A stretch of 64,000 bases of DNA from Cornus controversa (lineage: Eukaryota > Streptophyta > Magnoliopsida > Cornales > Cornaceae): positions 6,700,001 to 6,764,000 of the forward strand of contig CM048850.1 in assembly GCA_026545225.1 (NCBI GenBank), written 5' to 3'. Made by a program: the position numbers and the translations under genes. Positions 34,701 through 40,566 of the stretch are shown piece by piece. The notes under the pieces are model-generated. The model saw only the letters and a list, made by a program, of their open reading frames with translations. It searched no databases and had not been told where the DNA came from. Each line of letters starts with the position of its first letter. Positions within the stretch are counted from its first letter, which is position 1.

Positions 34701-35773
34701 GTAGCACGTGTAAGTGATATTCTTGAACAGCAGAAGAACTTGGTGCATGTGTTTTTAGTTTCTCTGTCAGGTGGTCTTAATTGGACAGGTACTTTCTTTA
34801 ATCTTTTCTTCTGGCATGTCAATTATAGATTGCATTTGCTTTTACTACAACAATTGTACATTTGTCGGCAGTCAAAATCTCGGTGTTTTCATCAATAAAA
34901 GAACTTTGTTCAAGGCTTCACAACAATGCAAATGACTCACTGGAAACCTCCCTACATGCCAGGATAACTTCTTTAGTTCATGAGGTGATGTCAGAGTCCA
35001 TAGTTTTTGTCTTGTCTTTTTTTCCACCAAATACTTGTCTTTGGACTGAGTTGTCTCTCTGCTTTCTCTAGTTGTTTTACTCTGCATCACCAAAGGTGGT
35101 TGAATGTATAAGCACAGTAAAGATTGCCCAGGTATATCATCCTTTCTCCTTGTGTTGTTGATTTCTCCTCATTACAAAGGGTATCTGCAAATTGGTGATT
35201 CGGTCTTGTAGAATCTGTGCCCATGTTGAGACTTGAGAGTGCATAAGCCACATATGCTAGGCAGAGTAAGGCGCATAGATCTGAAACATTGGGAAGATGA
35301 CTAATGACCAGCATTAACTGTGACATTTTTGTTAACTTGGCATGCGATAACCTTTATATGTTATTTTTCCAATTTTTTCTCCAGATCTAGTATTGATCTG
35401 ATTAAAGATCAGTAGTAATCTCTGGCCAAATTATTTCAGCAACAAGATGTCTTCAGTTTTTTTTTTGGCCATCATATTAAAAAGAAAGCTGATCTTCCAC
35501 TTCTTCCTAATTTCCATCTGATATGTGTACATATATATTTGCCCTTTCTAACTTGGGCATAAAATTCAGGTTCACATTGCGGCTTCAGAGTGTCTTCTGG
35601 AAATGACACAGCTGTACAAAGCCCATCCACCCGCGCATTGGGCAGAAGTTGGGTTTAAAAGTGAGCTTCTTTATCAGTGTGAGGTTGAAAAAAATGAGCA
35701 GGCAAAATCATTACTTAAGAAATGTATTGACGTCATCGATAGCATGGAACCGAACAGTATCCAGACATCCTGA
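459..35773 (+). CDS. ECM29: ECM29-like proteasome adaptor/scaffold protein, C-terminal 18 exons (5' part outside window)
   Basis: The product is a HEAT/ARM-repeat protein that in yeast, animals and plants tethers the 19S regulatory particle to the 20S core of the 26S proteasome and links proteasomes to other compartments (family knowledge). I recognise it from blocks such as [59 protein letters not shown] and [20 protein letters not shown], which match the plant ECM29 pattern as I remember it (Arabidopsis At2g26780). Eighteen exons with GT-AG borders sum to 3,288 nt, exactly 1,096 codons including the TGA at 35771-35773. Every splice phase agrees. ECM29 is usually about 1,800 residues, so roughly 60 percent is present and the start lies upstream. 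All exons are intact, so the gene looks functional despite more than 15 kb of transposons in its introns. The single-exon entries below give the pieces. Confidence 0.93.
713..882 (+). CDS. ECM29: ECM29-like, exon b (residues 51-107)
   Basis: Follows CTGCAG, completes the split Val codon and ends with a whole codon before GTGGGT. It encodes [20 protein letters not shown] and [20 protein letters not shown], an amphipathic HEAT repeat. Confidence 0.93.
1028..1375 (+). CDS. ECM29: ECM29-like, exon c (residues 108-223)
   Basis: Encodes [40 protein letters not shown] and a helix ending in [14 protein letters not shown] before GTTTGT. I chose the AG at 1026-1027 because the preceding exon ends in LCRSK and the family reads straight into VEDI or VEDV. 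An upstream AG at 954-955 would add 24 in-frame codons without a stop, so an alternative acceptor is possible. Confidence 0.92.
1467..1525 (+). mobile_element. Internally deleted Au-type SINE remnant with target duplication
   Basis: A tRNA-like A-box-style start (TGGCGCAATGG, 1479-1489) runs directly into the characteristic 3' tail of plant Au SINEs (GGAACCTCATGCATTGGGCT) and a T-rich end. The 13-bp word TTTATTCATTCAT flanks it at 1454-1466 and 1526-1538. The B box and middle of the SINE are missing. The family call rests on memory of the Au consensus and on the fuller copy at 11328-11477. Confidence 0.65.
2255..2589 (-). mobile_element. Complete TRIM (terminal-repeat retrotransposon in miniature)
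   Basis: Two direct repeats of exactly 116 bp (2255-2370 and 2474-2589) read TGTTAGCATAG...TTATCA on the minus strand. Next to the right-hand one, which is the 5' LTR, lies TGGTATCAGAGC (2462-2473, minus strand), a primer-binding site for initiator tRNA-Met. The internal domain is only 103 bp. A GAGGAGGAG purine tract lies beside the 3' LTR (2371-2379). Perfect 5-bp target duplications, CTTCT, lie at 2250-2254 and 2590-2594. It encodes no protein and would depend on enzymes from another element. It sits in the third visible intron of the ECM29-like gene, antisense to it. Confidence 0.93.
2595..3895 (+). other. Remainder of third visible ECM29 intron
   Basis: Low-GC intronic sequence with no exon that fits the protein. 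It contains a short CT-rich microsatellite near 2741-2752. I recognise no further element. The acceptor is TGCAG at 3891-3895. Confidence 0.5.
3896..4063 (+). CDS. ECM29: ECM29-like, exon d (residues 224-279)
   Basis: Encodes [20 protein letters not shown] and [20 protein letters not shown], ending [10 protein letters not shown] before GTGGGG. This block is among the most recognisable of the family. Confidence 0.94.
4176..4469 (+). CDS. ECM29: ECM29-like, exon e (residues 280-377)
   Basis: Begins [20 protein letters not shown] after a CT-rich tract and CCAG. It contains [20 protein letters not shown], and ends in [15 protein letters not shown] before GTACAC. Only about 110 bp of intron separates it from the previous exon. 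Confidence 0.94.
4738..4771. repeat. TA/TG microsatellite
   Basis: A run of TA dinucleotides passes directly into a run of TG dinucleotides in the short intron between 4469 and 4861. A reading frame across it (Cys-Val alternation) is only a by-product of the repeat. Confidence 0.9.
4861..5037 (+). CDS. ECM29: ECM29-like, exon f (residues 378-436)
   Basis: Encodes [40 protein letters not shown] and [11 protein letters not shown] before GTTATC. It starts right after CTTTAG and is in phase with both neighbours. Confidence 0.94.
5038..6440 (+). other. ECM29 intron without recognised element
   Basis: About 1.4 kb of AT-rich intron. A 14-bp phrase, TTGATTAGACCTGA or a near copy, recurs at about 6230 and 6264 around an A-run. 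Near 5400-5600 the base composition is richer in G, and this could be an old transposon tail, but I cannot assign it. Confidence 0.45.
6441..6704 (+). CDS. ECM29: ECM29-like, exon g (residues 437-524)
   Basis: Encodes [40 protein letters not shown] and a last helix ending [14 protein letters not shown] before GTTAAC. It is alpha-helical HEAT repeat sequence throughout. Confidence 0.94.
6705..8646 (+). other. ECM29 intron with possible LTR-retrotransposon edge
   Basis: A CT-rich tract near 7385-7410 is followed by TCTAACATGGTATTTGAGC (about 7428-7446). This looks like an LTR end abutting a decayed tRNA-Met primer-binding site. No matching LTR or gag could be delimited, so this is only a hint. 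The rest is unassigned intron. Confidence 0.35.
8647..8745 (+). CDS. ECM29: ECM29-like, exon h (residues 525-557)
   Basis: A 99-bp exon encoding [20 protein letters not shown] and [13 protein letters not shown] before GTATGG. It follows TTTGCAG and keeps phase. Confidence 0.93.
8931..9115 (+). CDS. ECM29: ECM29-like, exon i (residues 558-619)
   Basis: Encodes [20 protein letters not shown], then [20 protein letters not shown] and [18 protein letters not shown], ending inside the Arg codon (AG) before GTATGC. The third base of the codon comes from the exon at 12408. Confidence 0.94.
9616..9886 (+). mobile_element. Candidate solo LTR (Copia-like)
   Basis: Begins TGTTGGGAAGGAG, has a TATA-type element (TTATAAATAG, about 9799-9808) and a downstream stretch rich in CAATGAAATC and TTTCACTCAA words, as is usual in Copia R/U5 regions. 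CTCCA occurs at 9611-9615 and again at 9887-9891, as expected for a 5-bp target duplication. The 3' border ends GA rather than the canonical CA, so the border is tentative. A GATCTCTAGG phrase and a GGAGGAAAATCAGGTGT phrase each occur twice inside. Confidence 0.5.
9892..11327 (+). other. Intronic sequence with palindromic TCGATTGA words
   Basis: Between the solo-LTR candidate and the SINE no coding sequence fits the host protein. Near 10950-11060 there is a cluster of TCGATTGA/TGATCGA words, including an 11-bp perfect inverted repeat at 10995-11018. This resembles the word clusters in the LTRs further right, so it may be an undelimited LTR piece. Confidence 0.4.
11328..11477 (-). mobile_element. 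Au-like SINE, full body, antisense to host gene
   Basis: On the minus strand the order is: a tRNA-like 5' part with a B-box-like AGATTCGAAA, then CAGTCTCTCCACAT, then GGTTGCGTACATATGACCCT, then AACCTCATGCATTGGGTTAG and a T-rich end. This is the layout of the plant Au SINE as I know it. The word TTTAAAGT occurs at 11320-11327 and 11478-11485, a likely target duplication of at least 8 bp. Au SINEs are transcribed by RNA polymerase III and mobilised by LINE enzymes. Confidence 0.82.
11486..12407 (+). other. 3' part of ninth visible ECM29 intron
   Basis: AT-rich intronic sequence with pyrimidine-rich runs (about 11840-11965) and a short TA/TG tract near 11990-12015. No element recognised. It ends CTCGCAG at 12407. 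Confidence 0.5.
12408..12743 (+). CDS. ECM29: ECM29-like, exon j (residues 619-731)
   Basis: Starts with the last base of the split Arg codon, then [40 protein letters not shown] and [20 protein letters not shown], ending in FVSR split before GTTAGT. It is the second longest exon seen here. Confidence 0.94.
13185..14120 (+). pseudogene. Copia primer-binding site and broken gag
   Basis: TGGTATCAGAGC at 13185-13196 is a tRNA-Met primer-binding site, just after an LTR-end-like TTTTCA. A gag-like frame follows (13341-13577) with [40 protein letters not shown] and [12 protein letters not shown], the UBN2-type gag pattern of plant Copia elements. The frame then breaks. Gag resumes after an inserted LTR at about 14002 with [14 protein letters not shown] and [19 protein letters not shown]. 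No protease, integrase or reverse transcriptase follows, so it is a dead 5' fragment. Confidence 0.75.
13658..13996 (-). mobile_element. Solo Copia-type LTR nested in the Copia gag fragment
   Basis: On the minus strand it starts TGTTGTGGCCCGAATTTTG, has a TATA element (GTATATAAGAG) and ends in the common Copia R/U5 phrase GCCGTGGACGTAGGC followed by GACGTAAATTCTTGTGTTC. It splits the gag frame between FNDFYT on the left and NDTLYG on the right. The end near 13658 is approximate and no clean 5-bp duplication could be assigned. Confidence 0.65.
14120..15520 (+). pseudogene. Degenerate LINE ORF2 fragment (endonuclease and reverse transcriptase)
   Basis: Broken frames on the plus strand give, in order, part of an APE-type endonuclease ([14 protein letters not shown], [20 protein letters not shown]), a linker ([20 protein letters not shown]), [12 protein letters not shown], and a reverse transcriptase core ([58 protein letters not shown]). 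It stops before the YADD motif. There are many stops and frameshifts. Both ends are truncated, and I see no tail or target duplication. Confidence 0.8.
15706..15859 (+). CDS. ECM29: ECM29-like, exon k (residues 731-782)
   Basis: Completes the split Arg codon, then [40 protein letters not shown] and SSSWASKKM before GTATGT. It follows TATGCAG. Confidence 0.94.
16040..16150 (+). CDS. ECM29: ECM29-like, exon l (residues 783-819)
   Basis: Encodes [20 protein letters not shown], then [17 protein letters not shown] before GTAAAT. 37 codons, in phase with both neighbours. Confidence 0.94.
16335..16439. repeat. Three tandem copies of a 35-bp unit
   Basis: The unit begins TCTGATATTGGGAGTTAATT and ends GATTTGACTGA. 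Copies at 16335-16369, 16370-16404 and 16405-16439 are nearly identical; the third has A for C in one place. This is a recent tandem duplication in the intron. Confidence 0.95.
16440..17630 (+). other. ECM29 intron with a direct duplication
   Basis: TTTCACTTTAAAATGCTTCT and the following TGTTAATTTAT are repeated directly at about 16860 and 16892 (period about 32 bp). The remaining 1.1 kb shows no recognised element. Confidence 0.5.
17631..17798 (+). CDS. ECM29: ECM29-like, exon m (residues 820-875)
   Basis: Encodes [20 protein letters not shown], then [20 protein letters not shown] and [16 protein letters not shown] before GTAAAT. It is the last exon before a 16-kb intron. Confidence 0.94.
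17799..20073 (+). other. First part of the 16-kb ECM29 intron
   Basis: No exon of the host protein. Near 18420-18440 GGATACCATGTTAGATAACA looks like a decayed primer-binding site and LTR edge on the minus strand. At 19652-19890 an open frame encodes a Ser/Pro-rich stretch followed by a hydrophobic segment ([15 protein letters not shown]) and meets a GT, so it could be a captured gene fragment. I cannot name it. Confidence 0.35.
20074..20747. mobile_element. hAT-type MITE with terminal inverted repeats
   Basis: The ends read TAGGGGTGCACA (20074-20085) and TGTGCACCCCTA (20736-20747), a perfect 12-bp inverted repeat of the hAT style. The flanking 8-mers CGCCTAAA (20066-20073) and TGCCTAAA (20748-20755) match at 7 of 8 positions, as for an 8-bp hAT target duplication. 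The arms are rich in GGAACCG/CGGTTCC words. A third copy of the terminal word lies inside at 20531-20542, so one element may sit in another. There is no transposase; mobility would need an autonomous hAT. Confidence 0.8.
21409..22006. mobile_element. Mutator-type foldback MITE
   Basis: Long terminal inverted repeats begin GGCCAAATTGCACTAAACCC and return at the right end. The arms stay complementary for well over 100 bp with some mismatches (GGTAAAATGGTCATAC in the right arm pairs with GTATGACCATTTTACC in the left). A perfect 9-bp duplication, TAAAATTTA, flanks it at 21400-21408 and 22007-22015, the length expected for Mutator-like elements. It is non-coding. Confidence 0.9.
22207..22482 (-). 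pseudogene. Copia RNase H C-terminal fragment
   Basis: The minus-strand frame contains [20 protein letters not shown], the C-terminal signature of Copia polyproteins (usual form xxQxADIFTKxL). Only the tail of RNase H is present and no reverse transcriptase precedes it. It faces the same way as the LTR and gag pieces to its right. Confidence 0.75.
22565..23290 (-). mobile_element. LTR, primer-binding-site-like region and gag start, minus strand
   Basis: A possible gag start ([17 protein letters not shown], from about 22703 leftwards) is open until a stop near 22590. Upstream of it lies TTAGTATTAGAGC, a decayed version of TGGTATCAGAGC, just after an LTR-like end TTATTTACA (about 22807-22815). 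The LTR-like part extends to roughly 23240-23290 and holds a TATA element (GTATATAAAG on the minus strand). The exact LTR start is uncertain. Confidence 0.5.
23291..23604 (-). mobile_element. Copia LTR 5' fragment, minus strand
   Basis: Reads TGTTAGACAATATCATTTAT on the minus strand, with CTATAAAAAGAGG as TATA region, then the widespread Copia phrase TGACGTAGGCCATAGTAGCC. It abuts the LTR-like sequence to its left, so two LTR pieces from different elements seem to be joined here. Confidence 0.55.
23827..23917. repeat. Tandem duplication, period 51 bp
   Basis: ACAAAATGTAACATAAGGAA and the following CCATAATAAGGATTCCT recur 51 bp downstream with one substitution. It is a local intron duplication. 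Confidence 0.85.
24293..27979 (-). pseudogene. LINE ORF2 (APE endonuclease, reverse transcriptase, zf-RVT), broken
   Basis: It opens at 27979 with [20 protein letters not shown] and LLETRLKK (APE endonuclease), and [13 protein letters not shown] further on. The reverse transcriptase core follows: [60 protein letters not shown] (catalytic YADD near 25780) and [20 protein letters not shown]. The end has a zf-RVT type module ([20 protein letters not shown]). Stops and frameshifts divide it into at least ten pieces. Its start overlaps the end of ORF1 by 23 nt. Confidence 0.9.
27957..30003 (-). pseudogene. LINE ORF1 (RGG-rich, DUF4283-type, zinc knuckle)
   Basis: The ATG lies at 30003. An acidic N-terminus and a helical segment (about residues 70-95) are followed by an RGG-type block ([20 protein letters not shown], about 97-116), then a DUF4283-like domain (about 250-370) with [17 protein letters not shown] and [15 protein letters not shown]. 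It ends in a zinc knuckle, [10 protein letters not shown], where the second Cys is Phe. A stop at 28660-28662 interrupts the knuckle and a frameshift follows. The C-terminal tail continues in another frame from about 28616 to 27957. ORF1 proteins of plant LINEs bind RNA and form the transposition particle. Confidence 0.88.
30285..31539 (+). other. ECM29 intron, unassigned, possible LTR portion
   Basis: Low-GC sequence without coding potential. At 31296-31370 there are TCAATCGATTAATTGATCAA-type palindromic words, and at about 31439 a CTATATAAC element, so part of an LTR is plausible. No borders found. Confidence 0.35.
31540..32200. other. Possible nuclear insertion of mitochondrial DNA (NUMT-like)
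   Basis: The base composition changes here: G+C rises compared with both flanks, and the purine-rich style (GGGAAAGGCTGGAGGGC, CCTAGGCTCAAAAAAAGGAG, GAATGGATGTATGTGGATTG) resembles intergenic plant mitochondrial DNA as I know it. No mitochondrial gene is recognised. It could instead be an internal non-coding part of an LTR element. Confidence 0.35.
32201..32760 (+). mobile_element. Possible LTR 3' fragment
   Basis: The phrase GGTGACCTATTCACCCC followed by a CT-rich run (about 32677-32705) is typical of the 3' end of plant LTRs, which often read ...CTATTCACCCCCCCTCT. No pair, primer-binding site or duplication was found. Confidence 0.35.
33272..33460. repeat. Tandem duplication of about 97 bp
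   Basis: TTTAGTGCTGCAGTTGGATT ... ATAAATGAAA ... TGTGTTTCAA occurs twice in a row, starting near 33272 and 33369, with a few substitutions and small gaps. It lies shortly before the next ECM29 exon. It is not part of the protein. Confidence 0.9.
33764..33890 (+). CDS. ECM29: ECM29-like, exon n (residues 876-918)
   Basis: Encodes [20 protein letters not shown] and [20 protein letters not shown], ending KA plus one base before GTAGTT. It resumes the protein after the 15,965-bp intron and is in phase with exon m. Confidence 0.93.
33891..34629 (+). other. ECM29 intron
   Basis: 0.74 kb of AT-rich intron, no element recognised. It ends ...CTTGTATGCAG at 34629. Confidence 0.6.
34630..34788 (+). 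CDS. ECM29: ECM29-like, exon o (residues 918-971)
   Basis: The split codon gives Glu, then [40 protein letters not shown] and [12 protein letters not shown] before GTACTT. It starts after ATGCAG. Confidence 0.93.
34872..34984 (+). CDS. ECM29: ECM29-like, exon p (residues 971-1008)
   Basis: Encodes [20 protein letters not shown] and [18 protein letters not shown] before GTGATG. The split Val codon is shared with the previous exon. Confidence 0.93.
35072..35131 (+). CDS. ECM29: ECM29-like, exon q (residues 1009-1028)
   Basis: A 60-bp micro-exon encoding [20 protein letters not shown], between CTCTAG and GTATAT. It is too short to be called as an open frame on its own but is needed to keep phase and helix continuity. 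Confidence 0.9.
35570..35773 (+). CDS. ECM29: ECM29-like, last exon (residues 1029-1095 and stop)
   Basis: Encodes [40 protein letters not shown] and [20 protein letters not shown], ending NSIQTS and TGA. It starts after AATTCAG. The C-terminus is a final HEAT helix. Confidence 0.94.
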   Translation, partial: VHIAASECLLEMTQLYKAHPPAHWAEVGFKSELLYQCEVEKNEQAKSLLKKCIDVIDSMEPNSIQTS

Positions 35774-36240
35774 GTTTACATACATACGTATATCATGAAG
35801 CTAAATTGTCCATTGCTGTTTGTAAGAAGCAGGTGACTGGATACAGCATTATGTCACCTATAACATAAACAATATGCAGTGCCTCACGCTACGCTGGGAA
35901 AAACAAGATAAAAGAGTTTATCTGATGACGATGAAGAAGAGAAGCTGTGGAGAGATTGCAAATTGAATGGTTCAAAGTCATCAGTTTAGTTTACAAATGG
36001 GTTGATATAGCTTTTATGTGTCGATGTGCTGGATTTGAGGAATGGGGGCAAGCATTTAAAGTGGTAGTTAAGGATTTCTTTATTGAGATTGAAATTGTTG
36101 GTTATCTGCAGTGATCTACTTGTACAATTTGAACTTTCTTTCAATTCCAATTCCAATTCCAATTACAAAATGCTAATTCCATGCTCCCAAATGTAATCTA
36201 TTTATTAAATTTGTTTTTGGATCCCTTAACAACTTCAAAA
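35774..36240 (+). other. Probable 3' UTR and downstream flank of the ECM29-like gene
   Basis: Non-coding, moderately AT-rich. I see no canonical AATAAA in the first 300 bp after the stop. A TCCAATTCCAATTCCAATT run lies near 36142-36162. The transcript end cannot be placed from sequence alone. Confidence 0.5.
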
Positions 36241-36254
36241 AGAGAACTTGATAC

Positions 36255-36501
36255 TATTACGACTGTTATTGTAGAAGGGCAATGAGAGATTGCAGCAGGT
36301 CTCATTACGGTGGGTTTCCTCGTTTGGCTAATGGTGTTGCTGATATTGTGGCTCAATGGCCTCTCTAGCATAAGCGAGTTCGTTTCTCTAGTTTTTCTAG
36401 GCCTTCTTGGCTAGTTTTCGCTTTGGATGTGGACTGTAGTTCTGTTGGTTGTACTTCTTGTTTTCTTTAATCTATTAGCTTGTTTTCGATTAAAAAAAAA
36501 A
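36255..36501 (+). mobile_element. LINE 3' end with A-tail (tentative)
   Basis: A broken frame reads HYGGFPRLANGVADIVAQWP, like the RNase H tail (N-x-x-AD-x-x-A) of plant LINEs, followed by a G/T-rich 3' UTR and an A-run at about 36492-36501. It would be a strongly 5'-truncated copy. The protein match is short. Confidence 0.4.
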
Positions 36502-36879
36502 ACACTATTGCTCTATTGCAATAGGCTCCTGACTAAAAATTGCCCACCTAAATTAAGGACAAACTTATCTCAAAAGACAATTTTATCCTTTCTTATTAAA
36601 TTTGTGCTTTATTATTAAATTATCTTCTCTTATAAAAATATTAATTATACCATTTACTTTAATTTTATTATTGGTATTAATTTATCATTACAATGGAAAA
36701 AAAAAATACACGGTTATAATTACTACTAAATTTAGTCATATTCTAAAATAATTAACTTATTATTATGACTTTACTTTTTATAATAAAACTTATTATACAT
36801 ATTTTAAACACTTTTACAGTAAAAAAAAATACTTTTTTTCATACAATATATTCATGAAAATTTAAGAAATTACTTAAAG
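36502..36879. other. AT-rich spacer
   Basis: Very AT-rich (TTATTATTAAATTATC-like) with short A-runs. Nothing recognised. It ends where the pol fragment of element A begins. Confidence 0.5.
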
Positions 36880-39052
36880 GTGGAGTTTTCGTGGATCCTT
36901 TTAAGATTAAAGCGGTGATGAGTTGAGAAAAGTCAAAGAACATATTTTAGATATGTACCTTCTTGGGGTTAGCGAGTTACTATTGGTGTTTTGTAAAGGA
37001 CTTTTTGAAGTTAACAGAGCTTATGACTAAGTTTACTCGTTAAGGAGTTAAGTTTGTTTGGAATGATGCTTGTGAGCATTCATTATGGAATTGAATAGTA
37101 AATTGACTAGTGCTCTGATATTGATAATTTTTGAACGTGGTTTGGGTTATGTGATCTATTGTGATGCTTCACAGGATGGGTTGTGATGTGTATTGATGCA
37201 AACCGAGAGGGTTGTTGTATATGGTTCTCGATAGTTGAAGACACATGAGTAAAATTACCCAACTCATGACTTGTAGTTAGCGGCGGTAATTTTTGCATTA
37301 AAAATGTAGAGGCATTACTTGTACGAGAAAAATTTTGAAGTTTTCTCCGATCATAAGAGTTTGAATTACATTTTCACACAAAATAACTTGAATATGAGGC
37401 AAAGGAGATGGGTAGAGTACATGAAAGATTACAACTTTGATCTTCAATATTACTCAAGAAAGTCTAATGTGGTAGCCGATGTTTTGAGTAGGAAATCACA
37501 TGGAACCTTGGCAAGCAATGCCATCTGTGAGTGGAAAATAATGGAAGACATCTCAAAAATAAGATTGCATTTCAGTGAGGGTGGTGAACCGGTGACTTTG
37601 TTCACGCTTATTGCGCAACCAACACTAGTGAGTAGGGTGGTTAAGGAGCAAAAGCATGATAGTGATATGGATAACATTCGCACTCGGATTTCGGGTAGCG
37701 AAGTAGTGAAAAATTGGATTGTTCATTCCGATGGAGGTTTGAGGTTCAAAGGGAAAATGGTTGTGCCATTAGCTTGTAAGGATGAGGCTCTTAGAGAGTT
37801 TCATTGCTCTAGATTTGTGGTGCATCCCGATGGTACCAAGATGTATCACAACTTGCGTAGACAATATTGGTAAAAGGGCATGAAGAAAGATGTTGCACAT
37901 TTTGTGGAAAGGTGCCTCACTTGTCAATAAGTGAAGGCTGAGCATCAAAGACCCGCGGGTTTGTTGCAACCATTACCGATAGTTATGTGGAAGTGGGAAC
38001 ACGTCACTATGGATTTTGTGACAGGATTACCGAGGTCAAGGAAGAGTCACGATGCAGTTTAGATTATTGTGGACAGATTAACCAATATGGCTCATTTCCT
38101 CCCTATTCAGGTGACTGATGACATGGATACTCTCAGTCGGTTATATATTGATCAAATTCTGAAACTGCACAGAGTGCCAGTTTCTATTGTATCCGATAGA
38201 GACCCACGGTTTAAGTTATGGTTTTGGTGAATTTTTCAAGCAGCACTTGATATAGACACTCATTTTAGTACGATTTTTCATCCTCAGACAAATGGTCAGT
38301 CAGAGCATACTATACAGATTTTAGAGGATATGTTTCGGGCAAATACGCATGATTTCGTGGTAGTTGGGAGGATCACTTTCCATTAGTAGAGTTTGCCTAC
38401 AATAATAGCTATCATAGCTAGTATTAAGATGGCTTCATTCGAGGCATTTTATGGTAGGTCTTGTAGATCGCCTGTTTGTTGGACAGAGGTCAGTGAGACG
38501 ATTGCCTTGGTGCTGGATATAGTCCGAGAGACTACAGAAAATATTAAAGTGATAAGGCAGCGGTTGCTTACTACTCAAAATCATTAAAAGAGTTATGCCA
38601 ATAGGAGGCGACGACCTTTGACATTTGAGGTGGGAGACCATGTCTTTCTAAAAGTCTCGCTACAGAGAAGTTTGATGAGATTTGGGTATAGTGGCAAGCT
38701 ATCGCCACAATTTATCGGTCTGTTCGAGATATTAAATTGTGTGGGTGAGGTTGCATATCGCTTGGCATTGCCACTGCAAATGTCAAGTGTGCATAATACT
38801 TTCCACGTCTCATTGTTGAGAAAGTATGAGTCAGATCCTTCACATGTGTTGGATTGAACAGATCTTGAGGTGGAGGAGGACGTGTCGTATGAAGAGAGGC
38901 TAATTCAGATTTTGGACTTTAGAGAGCAAGTGCTTCGGGGCAAAATCATTCCATTGGTTAGAGTGCTTTGGAGACATCACGGGGTTGAGGAGGTTACATG
39001 GGAGCGGGAACAAGAGCTTCATTTAAAGTACCCCGAGTTATTTACTACTTGA
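36880..39052 (+). pseudogene. Element A: Tekay/Del-like gypsy pol remnant (RT end, RNase H, integrase, chromodomain-like tail)
   Basis: 5'-truncated pol. Domains in order: the thumb of reverse transcriptase (FLGLASYYWCFVKDF, near 36960); RNase H (YEKNFEVFSDHKSLNYIFTQ near 37320, then RRWVEYMKDYNFDLQYYSRK); integrase zinc finger (HCSRFVVHPDGTKMYHNLRR, RCLTCQ); integrase core ([58 protein letters not shown]); and C-terminus (LSPQFIGLFEILNCVGEVAY, HNTFHVSLLRKYESDPSHVL, RGKIIPLVRVLWRHHGVEEV). The last block is the Tekay-type chromodomain region. Several in-frame stops are present. Gag, protease and most of reverse transcriptase are missing. Confidence 0.88.
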
Positions 39053-39099
39053 GGTATGTTTCTAATTTCGAGGATGAAATTCCTTGAAGGTGGGGAGGT

Positions 39100-40086
39100 T
39101 GTAGAGATCCGGTTCAATTTTGACCGATTTTCTTTTTATTCATCATTTTTATTATAAATGGATTTTAAATGATATTTTACATATTTTTAATGTGGAAAAC
39201 ATGTTTGAGAACTTGTTTAAAGGTTCTGGAAAGTTTTGGGAGTGTTTGGTGAAATTTCAAATTTTCGGGTCAGTAGGGCCAAGGACACGGGTCAGGTGGG
39301 CTCAAAAATCTAGAATTTTTTTAAGAAATATTTATTTTTGATTTTAAACCAAATGAAATGTTAAAAGAGTTAAGGAAGTGATTTCGGAACTATAGCCTCT
39401 TTCCAAATCGAAAATGGAGGTCGGGAGGGTAGGTTAAGTGGCCTAAGGATATTTTGGTCATTTTACGCCCTAGATATTATAAATATTTGTGTGGCAGAGA
39501 TTTTCTTCATTTCCCTCTTGCCTAAGCAGCTCATCATCTCTCTCCCACTCTCCCTTTTTATCTCTTCTCATTCTCTCTTCATTTTGGAAGTGTTAGGCTT
39601 GGAATTGGAAGGTGTCGGTGAAGAACAACTTGTTTTACGCGGCAAGAGCTTTAGTTTGAATTGAACAAAATTGAATTTTGGCAAGGTGAAGCTTGGAGGA
39701 ATTCTTGGGTTTTGGTTAGAAAGGCTTCAAACTTGAGGTAGGGGTGTTTCTTCCTTCTTATTCATCGATTCCTAGGTTTTGGGAGAGTTTGAAAAGGTTT
39801 TGGTTAAGTTAACATGTATGGGAAAATGGTGGAATTACAGGATAGTGTCTTTCCCTTTTTCCAATGTGAATTGTTACATGTTATTTTGTTCATATTATGA
39901 TATGTGATGAATTGTGAACCTATACATGTTAAATGTATGAAATTGTGAGTATATTTCAAAGTATGATAAATTTTATGCATATGTCAATTGTATGCAAGAC
40001 TTGAGCATATATGTGGTGTATGAGAATGTGATACATGCTAAAATTGATAAAAAACATAAATGTATGTAGGAAAGCATAAGTTATAT
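39100..40086 (+). mobile_element. Element A 3' LTR, first part
   Basis: Starts TGTAGAGATCCGG right after a purine tract (GAAGGTGGGGAGG) and the end of pol, as expected for a 3' LTR. A TATA-like region and CT-rich stretch lie near 39480-39575. It breaks at 40086 where element B begins, and the other part resumes at 50163. Confidence 0.75.
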
Positions 40087-40520
40087 TGTAATAACTGTAA
40101 TCATTTTTGTCCGATTATCCTTTATTTTCATTTATTGTCATATTAATACTTTAAATGATTATAGATTTGTTTCAAATGTAAAATACATGTTTAGAGAACT
40201 TATTTGAGGTTTGAAAAAGTTTTCGAAGCGTTTGGCAAAAGTTGACTTTTTCTGGTCCGATTGAGCCAAGATGCGGGCTCCGTGAGCCTAAAAAATCCGA
40301 AAGTGTCGGAATGACTTCAAATTTGGAGGGTAACTTAAATAAAATATTTAGGTCTACGGAATCGATTTCGTGTCAATCAAAATTATGAAACTCAGAAAAC
40401 GAGTCCAAAAAAGGTTGAGTGAAAAAGTAGTTAGATTTTTGTAAATAAGAGTAGGTTGGATTCTATAAATAGCAAGGGGAGAATTCAGCTCTTTATTCTC
40501 ATTCTCCCAGCAGCCGTGAG

Positions 40521-40566
<46 letters not shown>
